Source: Pseudomonadota bacterium
GTDB lineage: Bacteria; Myxococcota_A; Polyangia; Polyangiales; Polyangiaceae
DNA length: 64,000 bases
NCBI GenBank assembly: GCA_023423895.1
Contig: JAFAER010000126.1
Coordinates: 1 to 64,000 of the forward strand
Direction of reading: 5' to 3'
In this document: piece after piece, positions 17,235 through 26,051 of the stretch
Layout: every line of letters starts with the position of its first letter
Numbering within the stretch: position 1 is the stretch's first letter
The notes under the pieces: generated by a model
What the model was told of the DNA's origin: nothing
What the model saw: the letters and a program-made list of their open reading frames with translations, nothing else
Database searches by the model: none
Translations under genes and position numbers: made by a program

Positions 17235-18344
17235 TCAGAGCTCGGCCATGAGCCCGAGGCTCGCCCACGGGCGAACCGGCCATGGATCGAGAAACGTCAA
17301 CGTCCGCGCGCCTCGCTGGACGACGTATTCGACGTGGTGCCAGGGAAGCTCGATGCCCAGGTCGATCTGGAGGCGCAGTCGGGATGCGATCGCCGCGCGT
17401 GCCCCGAACGCCATCGCCGCGATGCCGATGACGTCGTGCGACGAGATCGTAGGATCGGGGCCACCCGCGCGCGGGCCGGTGGTCACGCCGATGCGATCGA
17501 CGCCGAGACCGATCGCAGGCCCGATCCCGACCGTGCGTCCCACCGCGCGATCGTACCGAGCCCAGATGCGTGCATTGTGCATGCGGAAGCGCGAGCTCAG
17601 ATTCGAAGAACGCACCTCGGTCGGGACGTGCTGCTCGAGAGATGCAGCGATCTCGAACGCCGAACGCCCAGGACGGTAGGGGAAACGAAGGACCGCCATT
17701 CCCCCGACCCCGAAGACGGCCGGAGCGTTGGACGCATGCGCCGTGATCGATGCACGCGTCCCGAAGGCGAAGCGCGGCCGTGTCGACGGCGCCTCTGCTG
17801 GAGGATCCGCGACGGACAGTGGCGGTCGAGCGCCGCTTGCGGTCGACGGCGGGGGCGCGTCCACGCGTGGGCCAGGGCTTCGCTGGCGCGGCGTGCCGAT
17901 CGTCTGTCCCCGGCCGAGCGCCTGCAGGGCGTAGGCGATCACGTGCGCCGCCGCCTCGTGCGCGACCTCGTCGCCCTCGCCCGCTTCCCGTGCAATCCGC
18001 CGCGTGTAGAGTCGATCACGCGTGACGTCGACGACGTCGATGTCGTACCACTCGCCCGCCTCGCGAACCGTCACTTGGAACGTTTCGCTCGGCGTGGAGT
18101 CCCCGGACGCCGCCGAGCGGACCTCGACGTCGAGCTCGACCGAGGCGGCGTCGATCGCGGCGCGAAGTACCTCGCGGAACCGAGCTTCATCTGCCAGCTC
18201 GAGCGTGATTGTCGCGCGCTCCTTTCGGTCCGGGGAGGCCTGCGCGTCCGGTCGATGAGAGGGGGAGGCGTCGGCGCGCGGTGAGAGGGTCACGAACGCA
18301 AGGGCAGCAAGGAGCGCCGACCTCCATCGTACGGACCATGTCAC
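17235..18344 (-). CDS. exported protein with C-terminal beta-rich (porin-like) domain
   Basis: The 369-residue protein begins with a signal peptide (WRSALLAALAFVTLSPRADA). Residues about 42-145 form a compact domain with ATITLELADEARFREVLRAAI and VDVTRDRLYTRRIAREAG. A Pro/Ala-rich linker (about 150-190) leads to a C-terminal part with alternating strands (FAFGTRASITAHAS, FGVGGMAVLRFPYRPG, GIGPAIGLGVDRIGV, LQIDLGIELPWHHVEYV) that looks like a small outer-membrane barrel. The layout is common among Myxococcota secreted proteins of unknown function. No family name or activity is claimed. It lies 24 bp downstream of the surface-protein operon's last gene on the other side of a stop, in the same direction. 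Confidence 0.65.
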   Translation of the reverse strand: MTWSVRWRSALLAALAFVTLSPRADASPSHRPDAQASPDRKERATITLELADEARFREVLRAAIDAASVELDVEVRSAASGDSTPSETFQVTVREAGEWYDIDVVDVTRDRLYTRRIAREAGEGDEVAHEAAAHVIAYALQALGRGQTIGTPRQRSPGPRVDAPPPSTASGARPPLSVADPPAEAPSTRPRFAFGTRASITAHASNAPAVFGVGGMAVLRFPYRPGRSAFEIAASLEQHVPTEVRSSNLSSRFRMHNARIWARYDRAVGRTVGIGPAIGLGVDRIGVTTGPRAGGPDPTISSHDVIGIAAMAFGARAAIASRLRLQIDLGIELPWHHVEYVVQRGARTLTFLDPWPVRPWASLGLMAEL

Positions 18345-18368
18345 GCGCCTAGACTACAGCCGCGCTCG

Positions 18369-20141
18369 TCACCTCACGATGCTATCGACGTCGTTGATCG
18401 TTCGAAGCGCTGCCCCGCCGGGATAGGCGTAGCTCGAGGCGCGGCTGGTGCCCCACACGGTCACCGCGAACGGACCACGGCTCTCGATCTCGTGACGCCC
18501 CGCCGCGCACGTCCCGCTGCCGACGGGCTGGGGGACGCCGTCCTTCGTGAGCCGGATGCGAGCGTACTCGTGCTCCCTGGAGTCGCCGATGGGCGACCAT
18601 CCGCCGATCGAGCCGGCGCAGTCGAGCTCGACCGGGTGCATCTCGTTCCGCTCGTCACGCGAGCGCACGATGACGAGCTGCGAGCTCCGATAGGTCGGGT
18701 CGACGAAGAAGACGTAGCGGCCGAGGTACTGCTCGGTCGGGATGACCGTGGTGAACTCCGGATCGCCGTCACGCAGCTGCGCCTGCGCATACTCGAAGCC
18801 CGTCATGTACGCGAAGACCGCGAAGGGATGGTCCGCGTCCTGACTCTTCACGACGAAGGGCGTCGTCGAATCGAACGAGACCGATTCGCCTGCGCGGAGC
18901 GCGACGGGGGCGTTCTTCGGCCGGCTCGGCTCGTATGTGAGCGCCGTGCCCTCGACCGCGCCGGTGATGCGGTACATGTATTGCTCGGGGAGCTCGTCGG
19001 ACGCTCGCGAGATGTACGGGACGACCGCGTACTGTCGACCCCAGGACTTGAGCGGGAAGAGCTCCATCTGAGCGGAGTCGCAGCAGCAGTCTGCCGGGAC
19101 CTTCATGCACGTGTGGCCCGACCAGACTCCGATCGGCTTGTCCGCACCGATGCTGGTTCCGGTCAGCTCTGCGTCCTGCGCGATCTGGAGCTGCTCGCCT
19201 CGCTGGAGGAGGTACGTCTTCGGCGAGTGTGCCGCGGCACCCTCGACGTCGACGCCTTCGATGATCGTCGCGCTGCCGATGACGGTCACCGTCGTGTCGT
19301 CGTGAGCTGCGACGATCTGGGTCGTGGGGAAGTAGTCCCGCACGACCTGCCCCTGATCATCGCGGCCGACCTGGGCGGCCCACGGGTTCGTGACGACGTA
19401 GTCGGTCTTCCAGGAGGAGAGCGGGAGCAACAGCGTCGCCGACGAGACCGCACTCGCCGCCCCGCCGAAGGGGTAGATGCTGTACGCGCTCACCGGCGCC
19501 GTCGTCCGGATGCGGAACGTCTGGCCACGCCGCGTTCCGGTCAGGGCGGTGTCCGATTGGATGGCCGCCGTCACGCCGGCCGGGCAGGGAACGGCGCTCG
19601 CGCCGCTCGGCTGTTCGCTCAGGAAGATCACAGCGACCTCGCCGGGCTGGATCTCGCCATCGAACGCCTCGTATGCCACGTTCGCGCCGTCGGTCGTCAC
19701 CTTGCGCGCCGAGACGTTCACGTCGATGGCCGCGTCGCCGTATTCGGCCTCGACCCGCGCGGGGACGCCCCACGTGTTGGCGACGAGCGCGGCGAAACAC
19801 GAGCCGGCGGTGAACGTGTAGCGCGTCGGCGGCAGCGCGACGAACTCGCATCCGGTCGACGCGTTGGCTCCGACGGCGGCGGCGCAGGCGGGGACGCACG
19901 CTCCGTTCGCACAGCCCTGGTCCGGAGCACACTCGGTGATCACGCGCGAGTCGTCGCATCCGTCGACGACTGCGTGCAGATCGCGCGAGCACCGCACCGT
20001 TCCTTCGCAGCTCCCAGACGCCGGCGACCCCGCTTCGATGTCGTCGAAGGTGTTGCGGTCGTCCGGGCCGAAGCCATCGCGTCCGTCGCCGCAGGCGAAG
20101 ACGACCCCGAGGACGAGCGCAAGCGACGCGAAGCGCTTCAT
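18369..20141 (-). CDS. IgGFc-binding-domain lipoprotein
   Basis: The 590-residue protein starts at ATG 20141, inside a 4-bp ATGA overlap with the RCC1 gene. The signal peptide ends in a lipobox (LVLGVVFAC). Residues about 40-75 form a small Cys-rich module (CSRDLHAVVDGCDD, ECAPDQGCANGACVPAC). The remainder matches the IgGFc-binding N-terminal domain family: FLSEQPSG, then VSAYSIYPFGGA, TLLLPLSSWKTDYVVTNPW, IVAAHDDTTVTV, YLLQRGEQLQI and GHTCMKVPADCCCDS. Homologs are common in Myxococcota and are thought to be surface or matrix proteins. The IgG name comes from a mammalian mucin relative and does not imply antibody binding. It is the last gene of the five-gene operon. Confidence 0.85.
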   Translation of the reverse strand: MKRFASLALVLGVVFACGDGRDGFGPDDRNTFDDIEAGSPASGSCEGTVRCSRDLHAVVDGCDDSRVITECAPDQGCANGACVPACAAAVGANASTGCEFVALPPTRYTFTAGSCFAALVANTWGVPARVEAEYGDAAIDVNVSARKVTTDGANVAYEAFDGEIQPGEVAVIFLSEQPSGASAVPCPAGVTAAIQSDTALTGTRRGQTFRIRTTAPVSAYSIYPFGGAASAVSSATLLLPLSSWKTDYVVTNPWAAQVGRDDQGQVVRDYFPTTQIVAAHDDTTVTVIGSATIIEGVDVEGAAAHSPKTYLLQRGEQLQIAQDAELTGTSIGADKPIGVWSGHTCMKVPADCCCDSAQMELFPLKSWGRQYAVVPYISRASDELPEQYMYRITGAVEGTALTYEPSRPKNAPVALRAGESVSFDSTTPFVVKSQDADHPFAVFAYMTGFEYAQAQLRDGDPEFTTVIPTEQYLGRYVFFVDPTYRSSQLVIVRSRDERNEMHPVELDCAGSIGGWSPIGDSREHEYARIRLTKDGVPQPVGSGTCAAGRHEIESRGPFAVTVWGTSRASSYAYPGGAALRTINDVDSIVR

Positions 20142-21490
20142 TCGATCTCCGCGGCGTCCGGGTGGTACTCCTCGTCGAGCTTTCCGCGTCCGAGCTCTCC
20201 GTTCTCGTTGCTGCCCCAGCACGCGACTCGCCCGTCGACCAGCGAAGCGCAGGTCGCGGACGCGGTGGTCGCGAACGACACGACCGGCTTTTCGAGGTGG
20301 GGCATCTCGACGGGATGAGCGAGCTCGCTGGCCTCGTCGGGGTGTCGTCCGAGCTCGCCCCAATGGTTCACTCCCCAGCGGAAGAGGCGGCCGGACGCGA
20401 GAAGGACTGCGCCTTGCTGTTCGATGTGCGCCCTTCCCTCGACCCCGTAACGTGCGGAGATCGCGACGTCGACGATCGAGGCCGCACCGGGCAGGTGGAT
20501 GGCGCGCGCATCCGGCGCCCACTGCGTGAGGACGCCGTCCGTCGTGACGTATGCGAACGCGCCCGTCCGAAGGACCCCGGGCACCTCGAACGGGATCGTC
20601 GTGGAGCCTGCGGGCAGCGATGACTCTCCCAGCGGAAGCTCGCCGAACGTGACGAGGACTCCGCCGTCGCGCAGCGCGACGATCGTGTCGTTCATGTCTT
20701 TGCCGTTGAACGAGAAGGTCGCCATCGTGATCTCGTCGAGCGGTTCTGGGATCGCCGACATGAGCTGCGGCGGGAAGTGCGGGGACTCACCGGGCGTTGC
20801 GGTCTCTCCGATCGGCGACCTCCGGAGGCCCCAGCAGTAGAGTCGCCTGTCGTCGGTCGCGATCGCGCACGCCGTGCTGGCCCCGAGCGCAACCGACGAG
20901 ACCGGCGGCAGGCCGTCGACGCGTGTCGGCGTCGTGAGGTGCGGATGTGTCGCCGGGTCCTGGCCGAGTTGCCCGGACTCGTTGTAGCCCCAGCAATACA
21001 CGTCGCCGTCGGAGGTCCGCGCGCAGGTGCCGTAGCTCTTGCCGACGCTGATCTGCGTGACCTTCTCGTCGGCGAGGCCGACCACGGGCTGGGGTGTCGC
21101 GCCTTCGACCGGTGTGGCCGGGGCACCACGACCGAGCGCGCCTCCTCCGGTCCAGTCCCACGGTCGACGGTCCCGTCCCCAGCAACGCACGCTGCCGTCC
21201 TTCAACACACCGCAGAAGTGCTCGCCGCCATTCCCGCTCACCGCGACGTAACAAGGGTCGCCGGTGCAAGTCACATCGAGGCGCTTCGCCGGCTTCAGAG
21301 GAGGCTGCTCGACGTCGTGCGAACCGCCATCTGGAGCGGGCGGCGGTGTGCTTTCGGCGTCGTTGCCTGCGTCGGACTCGGGGGCTGGAGCAGGGGGCGC
21401 GTCGTCGACCGTCGCGGTGCAAGCGCTCACCAGCCAGGGCGAGATCGCGACGACGACGAGACCAACGAGACCGGTTCGAGAGAGCTTCAT
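20138..21490 (-). CDS. RCC1-repeat lipoprotein
   Basis: The 450-residue protein has a lipoprotein signal (VVVAISPWLVSAC). A Pro/Asp/Glu-rich linker (about 27-65) is followed by RCC1-type repeats, marked by the recurring pattern RCWGRD, YCWGYNESGQLG, YCWGL, RLFRWGVNHWGELG and ACWGSNENGELG. RCC1 repeats fold into a seven-bladed propeller and mostly serve in protein binding. Cysteines sit at the same place in several blades. It overlaps both neighbours by 4 bp (ATGA), so translation is probably coupled. It is likely displayed on the outer membrane with the other operon products. The binding partner is unknown. Confidence 0.88.
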   Translation of the reverse strand: MKLSRTGLVGLVVVAISPWLVSACTATVDDAPPAPAPESDAGNDAESTPPPAPDGGSHDVEQPPLKPAKRLDVTCTGDPCYVAVSGNGGEHFCGVLKDGSVRCWGRDRRPWDWTGGGALGRGAPATPVEGATPQPVVGLADEKVTQISVGKSYGTCARTSDGDVYCWGYNESGQLGQDPATHPHLTTPTRVDGLPPVSSVALGASTACAIATDDRRLYCWGLRRSPIGETATPGESPHFPPQLMSAIPEPLDEITMATFSFNGKDMNDTIVALRDGGVLVTFGELPLGESSLPAGSTTIPFEVPGVLRTGAFAYVTTDGVLTQWAPDARAIHLPGAASIVDVAISARYGVEGRAHIEQQGAVLLASGRLFRWGVNHWGELGRHPDEASELAHPVEMPHLEKPVVSFATTASATCASLVDGRVACWGSNENGELGRGKLDEEYHPDAAEIE

Positions 21491-22761
21491 TCGTCGGCTC
21501 CGGCGTCAGCAGCCTTGCGCCACGCGGCGAAGGGCCTGTTCGAGGCACCCCAGGGCGATTGCGAGGTGCCGACCACCCACGTCTCGTCGCCCTTGGCCCA
21601 GATCGAGCTCACGGTATCGATGATGCGACTACCGCCGACCGTCGTGCGCATGGGCACGAGCTCCGTTCCGTTCCAGCGGCAGACGAGGACGCTGTCGGCC
21701 ATCCAAGCAGTGGTGGCGGACACGGCCTGGCCGATGCGTCCGCTGCACTCCGGAGCCGCGCCGAGCGCGTGCGAGAATGTCGGCTTCCCGAGCCCAGTCG
21801 CGGTCACGGGCACGAGGTCCGTCCGCACCGTTCGGAGCAGGTCGACCTCGTTCAAAGAGGTGAGCCAGAGCTGCTGCTCTGTCGCGTCCGGCGAGGTGCC
21901 GTGAATCGTGAACACCTCGATCGAGTCGCTGAGCTCGCTGATGGTCCAGGATGTTCCGTCCCAGTGGGCGAGCCCGCCTCTCGCCGATCCGGTGGCGCAG
22001 AAGCCCCAGCCGAATTCGTCGTGACAGAGCTTGCCGGCAAGATAGACGTCGTCCGCGGCGAAGCCCCAGACGCTGTTCCAGACATAGAGATTGAATCTGT
22101 CCTTCGGGTCGGGGACCGGGCCGACGTCGTCCTCGACGACGGCCGCGGAGCTCTCTTCGTGCACGCGATAGAGCCCGAAGTCCGTCAACATCCAGAGGGC
22201 GTCACCCGCCGGCGTTCCCCAGAGCACCATCTTCACCTCTGCGGACCGCACGTTGGTCTCGAGCTCGCGAAAGGCTGGCGGCGCGCCGCCGACGCTCGAG
22301 TAGCGAACGACGTGGACGTGGCCGCTCGCTCCGCCACCGAGCGCCCAGAGGTTGTCCTTGTTCTGCGCCCAGATCCCTTGGAAAAGGAACGGCGTGGGCT
22401 GCGTGTAGGCGACGGTCATCGCCGTGCCGTCCCAGTGCAGGAGCTTGTTGCTCTCCTGCGGCAGCATCCATGCATCGTCGACGCTCGATGCGGAGACGGC
22501 CACGAGCGGGCGCTTGACCGGCACCTTGGCGTAACAGAAGCCGTCGTCGCTGCACGTCTTCGTCATCGGACCGGCGTCGTCGTCCGGATCGTCGTCGGGA
22601 TCGAAATCCGTCGTCGCATCGCGCCCCCCGGAGTCGAGCGAGTCAGAGGCGTCGGGGCCGGGCTTCGAATCGAGCGAGACGCCGTCCGGGCCGGCGCATG
22701 CGAAGCCGAGCGTGACCGTCGATGCGAGAAGAAGGAACGTCGTCGCGCGCCCCAGCCTCAT
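21487..22761 (-). CDS. propeller-like lipoprotein with HWDG repeats (copy 2)
   Basis: The 424-residue protein begins MRLGRATTFLLLASTVTLGF and has a lipobox (LGFAC) and an Asp/Pro-rich linker with DPDDDPDDD. The body shows recurring motifs LLHWDGTAMT, LAHWDGTSWT, the N-side partner DNLWALGGG, and MVLWGTPAGDALWML. These are the marks of a propeller family common in Myxococcota, usually annotated as hypothetical. It starts at ATG 22761 in a 4-bp overlap with its upstream neighbour, which has the same architecture, so the two look like an ancient tandem duplication. The product is presumably tethered outside the cell. No catalytic residues are recognised. Confidence 0.75.
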   Translation of the reverse strand: MRLGRATTFLLLASTVTLGFACAGPDGVSLDSKPGPDASDSLDSGGRDATTDFDPDDDPDDDAGPMTKTCSDDGFCYAKVPVKRPLVAVSASSVDDAWMLPQESNKLLHWDGTAMTVAYTQPTPFLFQGIWAQNKDNLWALGGGASGHVHVVRYSSVGGAPPAFRELETNVRSAEVKMVLWGTPAGDALWMLTDFGLYRVHEESSAAVVEDDVGPVPDPKDRFNLYVWNSVWGFAADDVYLAGKLCHDEFGWGFCATGSARGGLAHWDGTSWTISELSDSIEVFTIHGTSPDATEQQLWLTSLNEVDLLRTVRTDLVPVTATGLGKPTFSHALGAAPECSGRIGQAVSATTAWMADSVLVCRWNGTELVPMRTTVGGSRIIDTVSSIWAKGDETWVVGTSQSPWGASNRPFAAWRKAADAGADE

Positions 22762-23963
22762 CGCCCGGCTCCTTCGAAGTGCAGCATCGTACCGTTCCCT
22801 CCGATCCAGACGTCGCTCGGTCCGCTGCCCCACACGGAGAGCAGCTTCGGCTTCACGCTCGCGGAGTCGAACGGCGTCGCGAGCTTCGTCCACGTCGTGC
22901 CGTCCCAGTGGATGACCGTTGCAGCGTCGCCGACGGCCCACACGTCGTCGTCGCTGAACCCGAAGACGGCTCGCAGCGTCGTCTTGACCGGGCTCGGAAC
23001 ACTCTCGAACACGCGCGTGTCGAGGCGCTCGCGCGTCATCCGACGGAGGACGCCGCCCTCGCCGACGAGCCACACCACCTCTTCTGTCGCCCAGACGCCG
23101 AAGAGGTTCCGCTCCGTGCGGGTGTCGAGCTCTTCGTCTCGCCAGCCCTGGTCGCCGCCGTACGACACGCGCATGACACGGTTGCTGGGGAGGTCGAAGG
23201 ACAGCGTCTTCTCGCTCCGATCCGTCAGAGGCATGTTGAGGACCCACACCTCGTTCGAACGCGACGCCGAGACCGACATGAGGCCGTCGCGCGTGAAGAA
23301 GGCTGTCGCCGGCATGACGAACTCGGCGTCGACGGGGCCCTTCTCGTCCCATCCGCGGCACACGACGAGACGCGGCGGAACGAGCGACGGACGATCGACG
23401 GGGACTTGCCTCACGACGAAGACCCGACCGTCTTTGCCGCCGAGCGCGAGCGGGACCGCGCCGGCATCGGCGCCCTCGAGTCCGAACGAGGTCCACTGCG
23501 TCTCGCTCGGTCCCTTCCAGCCCGTCGAGTGGCGGAGCATGGGGCCGTCGGTCACCCAGATGTCCTTGTCGCTGGCGACGAACACCGAGCGAAGCGTGTA
23601 CGAGGTCCCTCCGCTCGAGATGGGGGCGCCCTTCACCCACGTCGTCCCGTCGTAGTGGAGGACACTTCGATGCGTGCCGACGGCCCACACGTCCATCGCG
23701 CTCGAGCCGGAGATCGACATCAGGGTGATCTGGCCGTCGATGGGTACGTCGACCTTGCACAAGCCGGAGCTGCTGCACGGACCGGCGTCCGCTTCTGTTT
23801 CTGCGTCAGGCTCGGTCTGATTCGCAGCCTCGCTCCCGCCATCGTGCAGCGGCTGCCGATCGTCCGAAGGCGGTCCGCTGTCGGCCGTCGCGCATGCGAC
23901 CGCGATGGAAGCTCCGAGCGCGCTCAGGACTACGAGGCAGCTGCTCTTCACGATGCCATTCAT
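22758..23963 (-). CDS. propeller-like lipoprotein with HWDG repeats (copy 1)
   Basis: The 401-residue protein starts at ATG 23963, overlapping the Cys-rich gene's stop by 4 bp. It has a lipoprotein signal (ALGASIAVAC) and an acidic linker. Repeated units VLHYDGTTWVKG, VIHWDGTTWTKL, DVWAVGTHRSV, DVWAVGDAATV and DVWIGGNGTM recur at 50-60 residue spacing, as expected for blades of a propeller. The repeats resemble those of the neighbouring gene at 21487-22761, but overall identity looks low. It is probably an outer-membrane-anchored binding protein. The role is unknown. Confidence 0.75.
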   Translation of the reverse strand: MNGIVKSSCLVVLSALGASIAVACATADSGPPSDDRQPLHDGGSEAANQTEPDAETEADAGPCSSSGLCKVDVPIDGQITLMSISGSSAMDVWAVGTHRSVLHYDGTTWVKGAPISSGGTSYTLRSVFVASDKDIWVTDGPMLRHSTGWKGPSETQWTSFGLEGADAGAVPLALGGKDGRVFVVRQVPVDRPSLVPPRLVVCRGWDEKGPVDAEFVMPATAFFTRDGLMSVSASRSNEVWVLNMPLTDRSEKTLSFDLPSNRVMRVSYGGDQGWRDEELDTRTERNLFGVWATEEVVWLVGEGGVLRRMTRERLDTRVFESVPSPVKTTLRAVFGFSDDDVWAVGDAATVIHWDGTTWTKLATPFDSASVKPKLLSVWGSGPSDVWIGGNGTMLHFEGAGR

Positions 23964-25123
23964 TTGACGTCGCACTCCTTCGTGAGGCACTTGCCTTCGA
24001 CGCACGGCTGGCCCTCGACGGCGTCGCAATGAATGCCGCATCCGCCGCAGTTCATCGGATCGCTCAGGACGTCCGTCTCGCATCCGTTCGCGGTGTCACT
24101 GTCGCAGTCGGCGAAGTTCGGCGAGCACGAGTAGCCGCACGCTCCCTGCTCGCAGACGGGCTTTCCGTGTGCGGGATCGATCGAGAGCTCCCAGTAGCGC
24201 CGGATGCCTCCGAAGTCGCCGGGGCAGACGAAGCCGCACGTCCCGCAGTTCTCGACGTCAGAGTCGATCTTCGTGAAGCACTCCGAACCGCACGAGCACC
24301 GGCACTCGCCGTCGATGCACTGCTCGCCGGCTTTGCAGGCGTTGCCACACGCGCCGCAGTTGTCGACGTCCTCCGCGGTATGGGTCTCGCAGCCGTTTCC
24401 CTTCTCGTCGGGGAAGTCACCGTTGCAGTCGGTCCAGCCGTCGCGGCAAATCGGTTGGTTGCAGAGGCCCGTCTTGCACGTCCGAGCCATGTGAAGCTCG
24501 GGCGGATATGGCGGCTGGTCGTCGACGCAGACGATGTCGCAGCCGCCGCAGTTCAAGTTGTCCGAGTCCGTGTTGTGGCACTGCCCGTCGTCGCAGAGGG
24601 CACCGCCTTTACAATCGCAGGCGCCAAACGAGCAGAAGTTCTTGCAGACGATTCCGCATCCGCCGCAGTTGTTCTTGTCGGAGTGGTGACCGACGAGATC
24701 GACCTCGCATCCGTCGTCCGGCAGGCCGTTGCAGTCGGCATGGGTCGTCTGGCAGACCATCTTGCACGTGCCCTGGACGCAGCGCGCGATGCCGTGGTTC
24801 TGGTCGAGGAAGGCGGGGTCCTGACGGCACCGGACCCCGCAGGCTCCGCAGTTGTCGTCGTCGGACATGAGATCGACGGCGCACGGCAACGACGTACCCG
24901 GGCAGGTGATACGGCCGGCCGGACACGTGTTCGACGGACACATGCCAGCGGACGTCTCTGGCGCGCCGGCCTCGGTCGTGCCCCCGAGCTCTGGGGTCGG
25001 GGCATCGTCGTCCTCGACGCCGATCACCTTCGATCGCGAGCTGCAGCCGCCGGCCATGATGGCGCCGATCAGAGCGAGCACGAGAGCGGCAGGGACGTTG
25101 GTTCTCCGGAGCACGCGCAGCAT
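23960..25123 (-). CDS. Cys-rich repeat lipoprotein, first gene of surface operon
   Basis: The 387-residue protein has a signal peptide with a lipobox-like site (GAIMAGGC). It then carries repeated modules of the form DxxNCGxCGxxC: DDDNCGACGVRC, DKNNCGGCGIVC, DNLNCGGCDIVC, DVDNCGACGNAC, DVENCGTCGFVC and DPMNCGGCGIHC. Between them come segments like ADCNGLPDDGCE. The even spacing suggests a rod of small disulfide-bonded units. Such Myxococcota proteins are sometimes mislabelled as tryptophan synthase alpha chain in databases; nothing here supports an enzyme. The high Cys content fits an exported, oxidised protein. It leads the five-gene operon. An inverted repeat lies immediately upstream of its start. 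Confidence 0.8.
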   Translation of the reverse strand: MLRVLRRTNVPAALVLALIGAIMAGGCSSRSKVIGVEDDDAPTPELGGTTEAGAPETSAGMCPSNTCPAGRITCPGTSLPCAVDLMSDDDNCGACGVRCRQDPAFLDQNHGIARCVQGTCKMVCQTTHADCNGLPDDGCEVDLVGHHSDKNNCGGCGIVCKNFCSFGACDCKGGALCDDGQCHNTDSDNLNCGGCDIVCVDDQPPYPPELHMARTCKTGLCNQPICRDGWTDCNGDFPDEKGNGCETHTAEDVDNCGACGNACKAGEQCIDGECRCSCGSECFTKIDSDVENCGTCGFVCPGDFGGIRRYWELSIDPAHGKPVCEQGACGYSCSPNFADCDSDTANGCETDVLSDPMNCGGCGIHCDAVEGQPCVEGKCLTKECDVK

Positions 25124-25128
25124 CGAGC

Positions 25129-25246
25129 GGTAGTGTCGTGCTCGTGCCGACTTTGATCATTCCAGGCGGCGGATTTTTCGTCCGTCCTCGTGCCGAGAGA
25201 AAATCGCCGAGCGACTGATCAATCCGTCGCGGTCACCGACACTACC
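25129..25246. repeat. 10-bp inverted repeat in divergent promoter region
   Basis: GGTAGTGTCG at 25129-25138 and its exact reverse complement CGACACTACC at 25237-25246 flank about 98 bp between the surface operon (minus) and the ECF sigma gene (plus). The left copy sits just upstream of the start codon at 25123. The two arms could be paired operator sites for one regulator or the arms of a large hairpin. Confidence 0.4.
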
Positions 25247-25322
25247 CGGTGATGCGCCGCATCCCGGCTCTGACGTCTGGTGATTCCGAAGCCGGCATCC
25301 TCCTCTCCGTTTGGTTGGGACG

Positions 25323-26051
25323 ATGCAGCGCGGTGTAGCGCCATCGACCTCATCGGCGGCCGTTCTGGGATCCGTTCACGGCGCCGGGTTGGGCAGCGGT
25401 GTTCCCAATGGCGCCGGCGACGAGGCCGTCGCGGTTGGAGGGCCGCGACCGCCGCTCTCGCTCGCGGAGCTCGCTGCCGCCGTGCAGCGATCCGACCCAC
25501 CCGCGATCCGCGCGCTCGTCGAGTCGGTTGCCCCGATCGTCTACCGCGTCGTCGTCAGCATGCTCGGTCGCGAGCACGCCGACGTCGACGACGCCGTGCA
25601 GGGCTCGCTTCTCACGCTCATTCGACGCGTCGGCGAGTGCCGTGACGACACGATCGAGCGCTTCGCCGTCGGCGTCGCCGTCCACACGACGCTCAACGTG
25701 CTCCGGCGAGAAAAGACGCGCTTCCGCTTGCTCTCCCGCTTCTCGAAGCTCCGTGAGGACGACGAAGCGAAGTCACCCGAGAGCACGGATGTCGTCCTGA
25801 GGCGACTGCTCGCCGAGCTGGTCGCGAGCCTTCCGTCGGAACAGGCCGAGGCGTTCGTCCGTCGTTCCGTTCTCGAATACAGCTGCGAGGAGATCGCGCA
25901 GCAGACCGGCGTTCCCGTCAACACGGTGCGAAGCCGGATCCGGCTCGCACGCCAGGCGCTCGTCCGGCGCATCGAGGCCGACCCCCGGCTCGTCGACCTT
26001 GCGGCGCGCGCGACCGCTTCACTCCACGTTGGGAGATCCGCCGATGAATGA
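25323..26051 (+). CDS. ECF-type RNA polymerase sigma factor
   Basis: The 242-residue protein has a low-complexity N-terminus (about 1-45). Sigma region 2 follows at about 50-125: LVESVAPIVYRVVVSMLGREHADVDDAVQGSLLTLI, with the DxxDxxQ core, then VAVHTTLNVLRREK. Region 4 lies at about 165-215: LASLPSEQAEAFVRR, then SCEEIAQQTGVPVNTVRSRIRLARQAL, the helix-turn-helix that contacts the -35 element. It starts at ATG 25323, eight bases after GGGA. It overlaps the following gene by 8 bp, so the two are probably co-translated. The divergent surface-protein operon is an obvious candidate target. Confidence 0.9.
   Translation: MQRGVAPSTSSAAVLGSVHGAGLGSGVPNGAGDEAVAVGGPRPPLSLAELAAAVQRSDPPAIRALVESVAPIVYRVVVSMLGREHADVDDAVQGSLLTLIRRVGECRDDTIERFAVGVAVHTTLNVLRREKTRFRLLSRFSKLREDDEAKSPESTDVVLRRLLAELVASLPSEQAEAFVRRSVLEYSCEEIAQQTGVPVNTVRSRIRLARQALVRRIEADPRLVDLAARATASLHVGRSADE

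Noticed and set aside
23960..25123. Tryptophan synthase alpha chain
   Set aside because: Database labels of this kind are given to Cys-rich NCGxCG proteins of this group. No TIM-barrel sequence is present.
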